DNA of 17,296 bases from Amarolinea sp964580725 (GCA_964580725.1 CAZOLV010000102.1:1-17296), one strand, 5' to 3'. Counted from the first letter of the stretch, positions 1-8,020 are shown. The notes: a model not told the origin generated them from the sequence alone. Made by a program: numbers and translations.

Positions 1-357
1 GTGGTTTTCCGGTTTTCCAAAACCTGACAGGTCTCTAAGACCTGTCAGGTTTGGTTTCCGGTTTTCCGGTTTTCCAAAACCTGACAGGTCTCTAAGACCT
101 GTCAGGTTTGGTGGTTTTCCGGTTTTCCAAAACCTGACAGGTCTCTAAGACCTGTCAGGTTTGGTTTCCGGTTTTCCGGTTTTCCAAAACCTGACAGGTC
201 TCTAAGACCTGTCAGGTTTGGTGGTTTTCCGGTTTTCCGGTTTTCCAAGACCTGACAGGTCTCTAAAACCTGACAGGTCTCTAAGACCTGTCAGGTTTGG
301 TCTAAAACCTGACAGGTCTCTAAGACCTGTCAGGTTTGGTGGTTTTCCGGTTTTCCG
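1..357. repeat. Palindromic repeat array upstream of dnaK
   Basis: Six copies of a 33-bp palindrome lie at 20-52, 77-109, 130-162, 187-219, 266-298 and 305-337. Each has a 14-bp stem (AAACCTGACAGGTC and its complement) around the loop TCTAA. A half copy with one change (AAGACC for AAAACC) precedes the fifth. The spaces between most copies consist of GGTTTTCC units and shortened versions of them. Positions 1-110 and 111-220 are identical, so part of the array arose by tandem duplication. The array probably continues to the left of the window. Because the spacers are all the same simple motif, this is an intergenic repeat family and not a CRISPR array. Its function is unknown; the palindromes could fold in RNA as stacked hairpins or bind a dimeric protein. 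Confidence 0.95.
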
Positions 358-378
358 ATCATGAATTGGAGGTATGAG

Positions 379-2277
379 ATGGGAAAGATCGTTGGGATTG
401 ATCTGGGAACGACGAATTCTTGTATCGCTGTGGTCGAAGGCGGTGATGTGACAGTGATTCCGAACGCCGAGGGCGGACGCACAACGCCGTCGGTCGTCGC
501 GTTCAACAAGACCGGCGAGCGCCTGGTGGGTCAGACTGCCAAGCGCCAGGCGGTGGTGAACCCGGAAAACACCGTTTTTTCGATCAAGCGTTTCATGGGG
601 CGACGCGTGGCTGAGACGGAGGCCGAGCGCAAGATGGCGCCCTATCCGGTGATAGGGGGGTCGGCGGGGGATGCTCGCGTGCGCCTGCCGATCAATGGCA
701 AGACCTATACGCCGCAGGAAATCTCGGCGATGATCCTGCAGAAGCTCAAGACAGACGCCGAGGCCTACCTGGGCGAGCCGGTGACGGAGGCTGTCATCAC
801 GGTGCCGGCCTATTTCAACGATGCGCAACGCCAGGCCACCAAGGACGCCGGCAAGATTGCCGGGTTGGACGTCAAGCGCATCATCAACGAGCCGACGGCG
901 GCGGCACTGGCCTACGGTTTGGATAAGAAGGCCAACGAAACGATCCTGGTTTTCGACCTGGGCGGCGGCACCTTCGACGTGTCGGTGCTGGAGGTGGGCG
1001 ACGGCGTGATCGAGGTCAAGTCAACCAACGGCGATACGCACCTGGGCGGCGATGACTGGGATCAGCGCATCATCACCTTCGTGGCCGATGAGTTCCGCAA
1101 GGAGCAGGGTATTGACCTGCGCTCTGATCGCCAGGCGCTGCAGCGGCTCAAGGAAGCGGCCGAGAAAGCTAAGATCGAACTATCGAGCTTGATGGAGACG
1201 GAGATCAACTTGCCCTTCATCACCGCCGATTCGTCTGGACCGAAGCACTTGCAGGTGCGCCTGTCGCGCGCTCGTTTCGAGCAATTGACTGCCGACCTGG
1301 CCGACCGCTGCGTGGGGCCGTTCAAGCAAGCGCTGCTCGATGCCCGGCTGGAGGCGACACAGCTCGATGAAGTGGTGCTGGTGGGCGGCGCGACGCGTAT
1401 GCCGATGATCCAGGAAATGGTGCGCCGCTTGACGCAGGGCAAGGAGCCACACAAGGGGGTCAACCCGGACGAGGTGGTGGCCGTGGGTGCGGCGCTGCAA
1501 GGCGGCGTGCTCGGCGGCGCCGTCAAGGATGTGCTGCTGCTCGATGTGACGCCGCTCAGCCTGGGCGTGGAAACGCTCGGCAGTGTGATGACGCCGATCA
1601 TCGAGCGCAATACGACGATTCCGGTGCGCAAGAGCCAGGTCTTCAGCACAGCCGAGGACGCGCAAACGGCGGTGACGATCCATGTGCTGCAGGGCGAACG
1701 TCCAATGGCCAGCGACAACACGAGCCTGGGCATCTTCAATCTGGAGGGCCTACCGCCGGCCCCGCGTGGGCTACCGCAGATCGAAGTGGCGTTCGACATT
1801 GACGCCAACGGCATCCTGCACGTCTCGGCGAAGGACAAGGCGACAGGACGCGAACAGTCCATTCGCATTACGGCTTCGACGAACCTGAAGAAGGACGATG
1901 TGGAGCGCATGGTGCGTGATGCGGAGCGCAACGCGGCGACCGATCAGCGGCGCAAGGAGTTGGTGGAAGCGCGCAACAACGCCGACGCGGTGGTCTATGC
2001 GGTGGAGAAGGCGCTGCGCGAGTTGGGCGACAAGGTTCCTGGGCATGACCGCGGCCGCATCGAGGAACAGGCGGCGGCGCTGCGCAAGCTCAAGGATGGC
2101 GAGGACACGGCCGCAATCCGGCAGGCCACCGAGCAGTTGCAGCAGGCCAGCTATGCCCTATCACAGCAACTGTACAGCCAACCGGCGGGCGGGCCGGCCA
2201 ACGGCTACGGCGCTCACGCCAACGGTCACGGCGCCACCGGCGAGGACGTCGTCGAAGGCGAATTCCGCCCAGTTTGA
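379..2277 (+). CDS. dnaK: Molecular chaperone DnaK (Hsp70)
   Basis: Cytoplasmic ATP-dependent Hsp70 chaperone that binds exposed hydrophobic peptide segments, normally working with DnaJ and GrpE. The 632-residue product is full length. The N-terminal ATPase domain starts with GIDLGTTNSC and carries the phosphate-binding stretches FDLGGGTFDVSVLEV and LVGGATRMPMI. The substrate-binding beta domain follows (LLLDVTPLSLGVET onward), then the helical lid and a Gly/Asn/His-rich linker ending in a DVVEGEF-type acidic tail typical of bacterial DnaK. The ATG at 379 is chosen because GGAGGT at 368-373 lies just upstream and the protein then begins MGKIVGIDLG; an in-frame ATG at 361 would place this site inside the gene. 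No grpE or dnaJ is nearby and no CIRCE element is visible. The repeat array ends 21 bases before the start, so the promoter must lie inside or beyond it. Confidence 0.97.
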   Translation: MGKIVGIDLGTTNSCIAVVEGGDVTVIPNAEGGRTTPSVVAFNKTGERLVGQTAKRQAVVNPENTVFSIKRFMGRRVAETEAERKMAPYPVIGGSAGDARVRLPINGKTYTPQEISAMILQKLKTDAEAYLGEPVTEAVITVPAYFNDAQRQATKDAGKIAGLDVKRIINEPTAAALAYGLDKKANETILVFDLGGGTFDVSVLEVGDGVIEVKSTNGDTHLGGDDWDQRIITFVADEFRKEQGIDLRSDRQALQRLKEAAEKAKIELSSLMETEINLPFITADSSGPKHLQVRLSRARFEQLTADLADRCVGPFKQALLDARLEATQLDEVVLVGGATRMPMIQEMVRRLTQGKEPHKGVNPDEVVAVGAALQGGVLGGAVKDVLLLDVTPLSLGVETLGSVMTPIIERNTTIPVRKSQVFSTAEDAQTAVTIHVLQGERPMASDNTSLGIFNLEGLPPAPRGLPQIEVAFDIDANGILHVSAKDKATGREQSIRITASTNLKKDDVERMVRDAERNAATDQRRKELVEARNNADAVVYAVEKALRELGDKVPGHDRGRIEEQAAALRKLKDGEDTAAIRQATEQLQQASYALSQQLYSQPAGGPANGYGAHANGHGATGEDVVEGEFRPV

Positions 2278-2309
2278 AGCGCAAGTTGGCGCCTGCTTCG
2301 ATGACTCAT

Positions 2310-2332
2310 GGGGCCGGTTTTCAACCGGCCCC
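2310..2332. terminator. Hairpin between convergent dnaK and histidine kinase genes
   Basis: A perfect 10-bp stem (GGGGCCGGTT with AACCGGCCCC) closes a 3-base loop, 33 bases after the dnaK stop and 3 bases beyond the stop of the convergent histidine kinase gene. It is nearly symmetrical and could act in both directions. Neither side has a clear run of T, so it is a hairpin terminator candidate without the usual U tract. Confidence 0.7.
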
Positions 2333-2335
2333 ACT

Positions 2336-4147
2336 TTACGAAAGAGCCAGGGCGATCCAAAAGATGCTGCCGCTACCGATTTGGCTGTGCACGCCGATGT
2401 GTCCGTCAAGGGCTTCGACGATGGTGCGCGCCAGGTAGAGACCCAGACCGGTTCCCTCCACGCCCCGTGCGCGGGCGTGGTTGCCTCGGTGGAAACGATG
2501 AAACAGACCGGGAACTTCCTCGGCCGGAATGCCGATGCCCTGATCCATCACCGCCGCAATGGCCCATCCAACTGCGTGCGAAGGCAAATCGAGACGCAGC
2601 CCCAACGGGTCGGCGTCGGGTGCGTGGCGATAACTCAGCACACGTAGGACGCCCCCGGACGGGCTGTACTTCAGTGCGTTGATGAGCAGATTCGTCAACA
2701 CCTGCTCCAAACGCGGCTGGTCGCCGATCACGGTCGGCAGATCGGGCGCCAGTTCGAGCTGCACGGTCATGGACTGGTTTTGCATCAGCGGTTTGAGCGA
2801 ATCACATACGATGCGAATCAGCCCATTGAGATCGAGCGCCTCCGGCGTCAGTTCGAGCTGACCCGCCTCCAGCTTCGACCCTTCCAACAGGTCGTTCACC
2901 AGCCGCTGCATACGCTGCGTGTTGCGCAGGATGATGTCTGCGTACTCCTGCTGTTCTTCGGTCATGTCGCCCGCCATGCCGGTGGTGAGAAGTTCGGCAT
3001 ACCCCATGACCGAGGAGAGCGGCGTGCGCAGTTCGTGCGAAACGGCGGCCATAAACTCGGTGCGCATGCGTTGGGCGGCGGTGCGAGCGCCCACATCACG
3101 CGCCATGAGCTGGACGCCAGGCACGGCGGCATTGTCCGACAGCCTGGTGGCTCCCAACTCCAGCCGCAGCCAACTACGGTCGCAGTGCTGCCAGTCGCTT
3201 TCCCAAATCTGGCGCTCGCCATCCATCACCGCGTCGAGACGGCGCTGGAACTCTTCTTGTCCCTCCAACGGCACGAACTCAGTCCAGGCGCGCCCGATCA
3301 CGTCGGTGGGCGCACAGCCGGTCAAGTCGCCGGCGCTTCGATTGAACTGTGCGATGCGTCCCTGTGCATCCAACACCCAGATGGCATCAATCGAATCTTC
3401 GATGCGTTGAGCCAGGCTCTGCTGTTCGCTTTGCAGTCGCTGCCACTCCTGCGCCCGCTGCAGGTAGATACCAAGCTGGCGACCCACGAGCAGCAGCAGT
3501 TCGGCCATTTCGCCGGCAAGCGCCGGCGGCTGGCGATGGCTGATCACAATGGCGCCGGACGCTTCACTGCCCGACAGGATCGGCGCACCCAAGGCCCACT
3601 GGGCGCTTTGCTGACGAGACCCGTGACCGGCGCGCTGCGGCGGCAGGGCGCCGCGCACCGGTTTCTTGGCTTGCCTGGCCAACTGCGCCAGGGCGTCGCA
3701 GTCATGCCCAGGCTCGTTCAGGGTCACATCGCCGGCCGCTGCCTGCAAGCGCAGCGCCTGATCCTGTTCATTGACCAGGTAGATCGCCGCGCCGCTGAGC
3801 CGAAAGGTCCTGACGATCTGCTGCGCCGCCGTTTCGGCGGCAGTTGCAACTGGCTGCGGCAAGATCAACCCGTGGCTGATCTGGTTCAGGCCCTGCAGAA
3901 ACTCGCGCTGTTGGCGCAAATCGTTCTCGCGACGCCGCACCAGGTAGAAACTCAGACGCAAGGTCAGAAGATTGACCAGCGCAAAGCTGGCCGTGACGAT
4001 GAAGGCCGTGCGGGCCGAGAGGAATCCCAGGCGATAGAAGAACAGACCAAACGCGATGGCCGCCAGGGACGCAAAGATCGCGACGGTTGTTTCTTTGGAT
4101 ATCAAAGGTGAGTGACCTGACTCGAACGAATCGGTGGTTGACCTCAC
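2336..4147 (-). CDS. Membrane sensor histidine kinase with GAF and PAS domains
   Basis: Two-component sensor kinase of 603 residues that should autophosphorylate on His and pass the phosphate to a response regulator. Two hydrophobic segments at about residues 22-40 and 46-70 anchor it in the membrane. A GAF-like region follows (about 95-235), then a PAS domain (about 245-350, starting near IEDSIDAIWVLDAQGRI). The HisKA dimerisation segment has the H box SHELRTPL with His371. The ATPase domain shows the N box around Asn490 (LLINALKYSP), the G1 box DQGIGIP (535-541) and the G2 box GTGLGL (565-570), so it looks catalytically complete. The start is a GTG without a strong ribosome binding site and is uncertain. 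No response regulator lies nearby, so the partner and signal are unknown. It is the last gene of the minus-strand block. Confidence 0.93.
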   Translation of the reverse strand: MRSTTDSFESGHSPLISKETTVAIFASLAAIAFGLFFYRLGFLSARTAFIVTASFALVNLLTLRLSFYLVRRRENDLRQQREFLQGLNQISHGLILPQPVATAAETAAQQIVRTFRLSGAAIYLVNEQDQALRLQAAAGDVTLNEPGHDCDALAQLARQAKKPVRGALPPQRAGHGSRQQSAQWALGAPILSGSEASGAIVISHRQPPALAGEMAELLLLVGRQLGIYLQRAQEWQRLQSEQQSLAQRIEDSIDAIWVLDAQGRIAQFNRSAGDLTGCAPTDVIGRAWTEFVPLEGQEEFQRRLDAVMDGERQIWESDWQHCDRSWLRLELGATRLSDNAAVPGVQLMARDVGARTAAQRMRTEFMAAVSHELRTPLSSVMGYAELLTTGMAGDMTEEQQEYADIILRNTQRMQRLVNDLLEGSKLEAGQLELTPEALDLNGLIRIVCDSLKPLMQNQSMTVQLELAPDLPTVIGDQPRLEQVLTNLLINALKYSPSGGVLRVLSYRHAPDADPLGLRLDLPSHAVGWAIAAVMDQGIGIPAEEVPGLFHRFHRGNHARARGVEGTGLGLYLARTIVEALDGHIGVHSQIGSGSIFWIALALS

Positions 4148-4218
4148 GACACAGCCTCACGCCTGGGCCAGCGGGTTGGCGTCGCCGTTGGGCGGACGCG
4201 ATGTGCCCCATCAAGGGT

Positions 4219-4458
4219 TTAGACGGTCAAATCAGGGTCGCCAACCCTGGGTGGTGGTTGCGACTCGCCACGACGCCAGGCCGAACACCAACGCTCAGGC
4301 GGAGCCGGACGGTCGCAGAAGGGCGATTGGGGCGCCCGACAGTACAGATGAAGCCGCGTGACCTGTCCATCTCCGTTGCTGCGAAACGCCTCGCCGAAAA
4401 AGCAGTTATCGCACGAGCGTCCTTGCACGCGGCTCCACATCAGCCGGAGATCTGGCAT
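4219..4458 (-). CDS. Small cysteine-rich protein, probably metal-binding
   Basis: Short gene of 79 codons starting 3 bases after the stop of the CoxM-like gene on the same strand, which suggests translational coupling. The product has five cysteines: Cys16-x2-Cys19, Cys40, Cys48 and Cys58, the last in the stretch ERWCSAWR. A CxxC near the N terminus, an internal Cys-x-x-Pro and a final Trp-Cys-x-x-Trp resemble a widespread type of small bacterial protein thought to hold zinc or an iron-sulfur cluster; that likeness is from memory and inferred. No signal peptide or membrane segment is visible. The upstream Shine-Dalgarno signal is weak, and Met7 (codon at 4440) is an alternative start. It could still be a chance reading frame, but the cysteine spacing and tight gene spacing favour a real gene. 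I cannot name a function. Confidence 0.55.
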   Translation of the reverse strand: MPDLRLMWSRVQGRSCDNCFFGEAFRSNGDGQVTRLHLYCRAPQSPFCDRPAPPERWCSAWRRGESQPPPRVGDPDLTV

Positions 4459-4461
4459 CGT

Positions 4462-5289
4462 TCAGGCCAGCGCCTCGCTCAAGGCGCGGCGCGCCAGGAC
4501 GCCGGCCAGATGACGCCGGTAAGCGGCGCTGCCGCGGAAATCGGCGATTACGGCTTGATCGGCGGTCGGATTGGCCAGCAGATCGGCGATGGCGCCGGGC
4601 AGACGGGCGGGCGCCCGGCAAAACTCCTGCAGGCCGCTGAGCACCAGCGGCGTCGCTGTGACGCCGCCCAGCACGACGGTTGCTACGGCCGGTTTAGCGG
4701 CCACAACCGCCACCGCGCAGACCATCGGCTGATCGCGCGGCGTGCGCGCCGCCGCGGCCATCCCATGATGCGCCTGCGCCAGGCTGGCGGGCAGCGTCAC
4801 CTCGACCAGCAAGCGGCGTTGCAGGGCTGCCGCGGGCGCATCGGCCAGCGCACGCAGCGCCAACTGTTGAGGCGGCCCATCTGCGCCGAGCAGAATGGCT
4901 TGTCCCTCCAGCGCCAGCAGCGCCAGGAACAGGGGCGAGGTCGCCTCCGCCTGCGCCACAAGCCCGCCGATGGTGGCGGCGTTACGCCAGTTGACCGGCC
5001 CTTCTGCCTGCGCCGTGTGCGCCAGCAGCCCATTGGCCCAACCGCCCGCCGCCGAGGCGGGCGTCAGTGCGGCCAGGGTTGTCAGAGCGCCCAGGTGCAG
5101 ACCGTCGGGCCGCCGTTCCATGAAGGCCAGCGGCAGGTCGCGCAAATCTACCACCGTATCGCTGGTCTGGCTGCTCAGGCCGGCCACCAGAGCGGTTCCG
5201 CCGGCCAACAGCGAAACCGGCGCCGGGCGCGCCAGCAGGCGTCGCACCGTTGTCAGGTCAGCCGGACGATGATACTCGGCAATACGCAT
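4462..5289 (-). CDS. FAD-binding subunit of a molybdopterin dehydrogenase (CoxM-like)
   Basis: Product of 275 residues resembling the medium, FAD-binding subunit of the xanthine dehydrogenase / CO dehydrogenase family, which passes electrons from the molybdenum and iron-sulfur subunits to an acceptor. It begins RIAEYHRPADL as these subunits usually do. It shows both flavin-contact motifs in modified form: LLAGGTALVAG near residue 30 and NAATIGGLVAQ near residue 108, and a typical C-terminal CO deh flavoprotein domain (GVTATPLVL... onward). The ATG at 5289 is preceded by a G-rich site (AAGGGGG). An upstream ORF extension to 5364 would overlap the neighbouring gene and lacks family similarity. 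The large molybdopterin and small iron-sulfur subunits are not beside it, so its partners are either elsewhere or lost. It lies 28 bases after the PEBP-family gene. Confidence 0.85.
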   Translation of the reverse strand: MRIAEYHRPADLTTVRRLLARPAPVSLLAGGTALVAGLSSQTSDTVVDLRDLPLAFMERRPDGLHLGALTTLAALTPASAAGGWANGLLAHTAQAEGPVNWRNAATIGGLVAQAEATSPLFLALLALEGQAILLGADGPPQQLALRALADAPAAALQRRLLVEVTLPASLAQAHHGMAAAARTPRDQPMVCAVAVVAAKPAVATVVLGGVTATPLVLSGLQEFCRAPARLPGAIADLLANPTADQAVIADFRGSAAYRRHLAGVLARRALSEALA

Positions 5290-5317
5290 CTGCGCCCCCT
5301 TTTTTGGCTCAGCGGAA

Positions 5318-5776
5318 TCACTTCCGCTCGTAACGTCCCATGACCTGCGCCTGACCCAACACATGCCCGGCCAGGGCTCGCTCGATGTCGGCGCGGGCAG
5401 CGCCCTCAGACAGCGGCAGGGAAGCTGTGCTCAGCGCATAGAGACGAAAGAAATAGCGATGCACCCCATGCCCACGCGGCGGGCACGGCCCATGATAGCC
5501 AGGTTTGCCCGCATCGTTGCGCCCACTGACGCCCACCGAACCCACGCGCCAGCCCTCGGCCAGCGCCGTCGCCGTGCCAGGCACATTGAACAGCGTCCAA
5601 TGCGTCCACACGCCGCGGGGCGCATCGGGATCGTCCACGATCAGTACATAGCTCTGGACGCCTGCCGGCGCGCCGCGCCAGGTCAGCGCCGGTGAAAGGT
5701 CGGCCCCCTCACACGCATGGCGCGCCGGGATGAAAGCGCCATCCTCGAAAGCGGTTGATTGCAGATTGAACGTCAT
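5318..5776 (-). CDS. YbhB/YbcL family PEBP-like protein
   Basis: Small cytoplasmic protein of 152 residues in the phosphatidylethanolamine-binding protein / Raf kinase inhibitor-like family. The ligand-pocket signatures are present: DDPDAP at about 48-53, THW at 58-60, and GYHGPCPPRGHGVHRYFF at 93-110. Length and layout match bacterial YbhB-type proteins, whose role in bacteria is poorly known. The start codon overlaps the rlmB stop as ATGA (5773-5776) and has a strong GGAGGT site (5782-5787 on the reverse strand) inside the end of rlmB, so the two are clearly co-translated. The next gene in the block follows 28 bases later. Confidence 0.94.
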   Translation of the reverse strand: MTFNLQSTAFEDGAFIPARHACEGADLSPALTWRGAPAGVQSYVLIVDDPDAPRGVWTHWTLFNVPGTATALAEGWRVGSVGVSGRNDAGKPGYHGPCPPRGHGVHRYFFRLYALSTASLPLSEGAARADIERALAGHVLGQAQVMGRYERK

Positions 5777-6531
5777 GATACACCTCCCTCGACGCTGCGG
5801 CGGACTACAGACGCCGCATAGAGCACGATCGAACCGGCCACGGCGGCATTGAGCGATTCGATCTGGCCGCGCATCGGCAGGGCGATGAGCCAGTCGCAGG
5901 TTTCACGCGTCAGGCGGCTCAGCCCTTCGCCTTCGCTGCCGACAACCAGCACCAGGGGGCCGCTCAAATCGGCCCGTTCCAACGGGATGGCCTGCGCAGC
6001 CGCTTCCAGCCCGGCCACCCAAAACCGCTGCGCTTTCAGTGCCTGCAGGGCACGCGTCAGATTGACAATCAGAGCGATGCGTAGATGTTCCACCGCACCC
6101 GCCGACGCATTGCTCACCGTCGCCGTAATGCCCGCCGCACGGCGGTCGGGCAGCAGCACCCCGGCGACGCCCACCGCTTCGGCGGTGCGCAACAGCGTTC
6201 CCAGGTTTTGCGGATCCTGCAGATGATCGAGCGCCAGCAGCAGCGGGGCAGGGCCGGCGTCAACCAGCAGGTCTTCCAGCGCCGCATAGGGATAGCTCGA
6301 AACTTCGGCTGCCACCCCCTGGTGATTGGCCCCGGTGCACAGTTCATCGAGCGTCTGGCGTTCGCTTTCACCCACCGGACAGCGCGTCGCCTGCGCCAGG
6401 GCGATGATATCGCCGATGCTGCCGCTGCGCTGCACACCGCGGGCCAGCAGAATGCGCTGTACCCGCCGCCGGCGCGCCCGCAGCATTTCGCGCACCGCCT
6501 GTCGCCCATAGAGCCATTCGCCCGGCGTCAT
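5773..6531 (-). CDS. rlmB: 23S rRNA 2'-O-ribose methyltransferase, SpoU/TrmH family (RlmB-like)
   Basis: SAM-dependent SPOUT methyltransferase of 252 residues. The family modifies a ribose 2'-OH in RNA; RlmB acts on G2251 of 23S rRNA in E. coli. An N-terminal substrate-binding domain begins EWLYGRQAVREML. The SPOUT knot domain has motif 1 LDHLQDPQNLGTLLRTAEAVGV with the key Asn and Arg, motif 2 VVGSEGEGLSRL, and motif 3 LPMRGQIESLNAAVAGSIVLY. It starts 7 bases after the cysS stop, and cysS followed by an rlmB-type gene is a common order in several bacterial phyla, which supports RlmB over other SpoU enzymes. The exact target nucleotide cannot be read from sequence. Confidence 0.93.
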   Translation of the reverse strand: MTPGEWLYGRQAVREMLRARRRRVQRILLARGVQRSGSIGDIIALAQATRCPVGESERQTLDELCTGANHQGVAAEVSSYPYAALEDLLVDAGPAPLLLALDHLQDPQNLGTLLRTAEAVGVAGVLLPDRRAAGITATVSNASAGAVEHLRIALIVNLTRALQALKAQRFWVAGLEAAAQAIPLERADLSGPLVLVVGSEGEGLSRLTRETCDWLIALPMRGQIESLNAAVAGSIVLYAASVVRRSVEGGVS

Positions 6532-6538
6532 GCGCAGC

Positions 6539-8005
6539 TCACAAACGCCAGGTCGTTTCTTGGGGGCCGTCTTCCAGTGTCACACCGAGCGCGCTGAGCC
6601 GATTACGAATAGCGTCGGCCTGCGCCCACTGCTTGTTCTGCCGCGCCTGGCGGCGCAGTTCGATCAGGTACTCGACCAGCCCTCCCACCACCGTCAACAG
6701 GGCTTGCTGATCACCGGCGGCGTCATCATCTTTGGGCAGCAGGCCAAGCACTTCGCCGGCCAGATTGGCATAGGTCTGCTCGATGGCCAGCAGCGTGGCC
6801 CGATTGGGCGCCGTGGGGGCGTTGAGCAGGCTGTTCGTCTCCCGCCCCAGATCGAACAACTCGGCCAGGGCGGCGGCGGTGTTGAAATCGTCGTCCAGCG
6901 CCGCCTGGAAACGGCTGCGGACACCTTCCAGCAGTGTCATGACAGTGGCAGACGCTGTGCCCGTCTCGGTTGTCGTGCGCAGTTTCTGGCGCGTGGTGCG
7001 CAGCGCGCCGAGCAGACGGCTGTAGCCCTTCTGCGCCGCTTCCAGCGCGCCGGCGCTGAAATCGGTGCTGGAACGGTAGTGCGTGCCGAGCAGGAAGAAA
7101 CGCACCGCCAGCGGCTCCACCTGGACGAAGGCGTCCTTGAGCGTGGTGAAGTTGCCCAACGACTTGCCCATCTTGACGCCGTTGACCGTCACCATGTTGT
7201 TGTGCATCCAGTAGCGCACGAAAGGAACACCCCCCGTCGCCCCTTCGGCCTGGGCAATTTCGGCCTCGTGATGGGGGAACTTGTTCTCCAGCCCACCGCC
7301 GTGAATGTCGAAAGGCTGTCCCAGGTACTTGGTTGACATGGCCGAGCATTCGATGTGCCAGCCGGGATAGCCCATGCCCCAGGGAGAGGGCCACTGCAGA
7401 ATGTGCGACGGTTCGGCGCGCTTCCAGAGGGCAAAATCGGCCGGGTTGCGCTTTTCCGGGTTGACCGCGACGCGCGCCCCTTCTTCCTGTTCTTCCACCC
7501 GACGCCCCGATAGTTTGCCGTAGTCCGGGTCGCTCTCCACATCGAAGTAAACCGAGCCGTTGACGGCATAAGCATGGCCCGCCGCGATCAGTTGTTCGAT
7601 CTGGGCGATCTGTTCGGGGATGTGACCGCTGGCGTGCGGCGCGATGTCCGGGCGCAGGACATTGAGCGCATCCATATCCTCCAGGTAGTCGCGGGTGTAG
7701 TGTTCGACCAGCTCCATGGGGTGAACGCGATCGAAACGTGCCTTGCGCACGATCTTGTCTTCACCCTCGTCGGCGTCGTCGGTCAGGTGTCCCACATCGG
7801 TAATGTTCTGCACATAGCGCACCTTGTAGCCGCTGAAGCGCAGGTAGCGCACCACCACGTCGAACGCGACGTAGCTCTTGGCGTGACCGATGTGCGCCGG
7901 CCCGTAGACAGTGGGGCCGCAGACATAGATACCCACCTGGTTGGGGTGGAACGATGTGAACTCCTCTTTTTGACGGGTGAGCGAGTTGTAGATGTACAGA
8001 GCCAT
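6539..8005 (-). CDS. cysS: Cysteinyl-tRNA synthetase
   Basis: Class I aminoacyl-tRNA synthetase that charges tRNA-Cys; 488 residues, full length. The zinc and cysteine site begins with Cys29 in YVCGPTVYG, and WHIECSAMS and the HHEAE stretch (in FPHHEAEIAQ) supply the other zinc ligands expected for the family. The ATP-binding HIGH motif is at 38-41 and the KMSKS loop reads KMGKS, a usual variant. The C-terminal helical DALR region (ALDDDFNTAAALAELF) and a short tail follow. The ATG at 8005 is chosen because AAAGGA sits directly upstream and family members start here; the frame stays open to a TTG at 8050 inside a tetranucleotide repeat, which would add an unlikely ACLLACLL leader. It lies 69 bases downstream of the PIN-TRAM gene. 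Confidence 0.97.
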   Translation of the reverse strand: MALYIYNSLTRQKEEFTSFHPNQVGIYVCGPTVYGPAHIGHAKSYVAFDVVVRYLRFSGYKVRYVQNITDVGHLTDDADEGEDKIVRKARFDRVHPMELVEHYTRDYLEDMDALNVLRPDIAPHASGHIPEQIAQIEQLIAAGHAYAVNGSVYFDVESDPDYGKLSGRRVEEQEEGARVAVNPEKRNPADFALWKRAEPSHILQWPSPWGMGYPGWHIECSAMSTKYLGQPFDIHGGGLENKFPHHEAEIAQAEGATGGVPFVRYWMHNNMVTVNGVKMGKSLGNFTTLKDAFVQVEPLAVRFFLLGTHYRSSTDFSAGALEAAQKGYSRLLGALRTTRQKLRTTTETGTASATVMTLLEGVRSRFQAALDDDFNTAAALAELFDLGRETNSLLNAPTAPNRATLLAIEQTYANLAGEVLGLLPKDDDAAGDQQALLTVVGGLVEYLIELRRQARQNKQWAQADAIRNRLSALGVTLEDGPQETTWRL

Positions 8006-8020
8006 TCCTTTGCTCCGATC

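Noticed and set aside
1..357. CRISPR-like array of 33-bp repeats
   Set aside because: The sequences between repeats are the same GGTTTTCC units of varying number, not unique spacers, and no cas gene is present.
2780..4111. Long plus-strand open frame of 443 codons
   Set aside because: It is antisense to the histidine kinase, whose motifs are complete, and its own translation shows no domain.
4234..4250. Small hairpin CAGGGT/ACCCTG as a terminator before the histidine kinase gene
   Set aside because: The stem is only 6 bp, lies inside the end of the small cysteine-rich gene and has no T run.
4087..5343. Long plus-strand open frame of 418 codons
   Set aside because: It lies antisense to the well-recognised CoxM-like gene and the small cysteine-rich gene, has a Gln/Arg/Gly-rich composition and no family features; it is a shadow of GC-rich coding DNA.
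5290..5364. N-terminal extension of the CoxM-like protein from an ATG at 5364
   Set aside because: It would overlap the PEBP-family gene in another frame and its residues do not resemble the family; the ATG at 5289 has a G-rich ribosome site.
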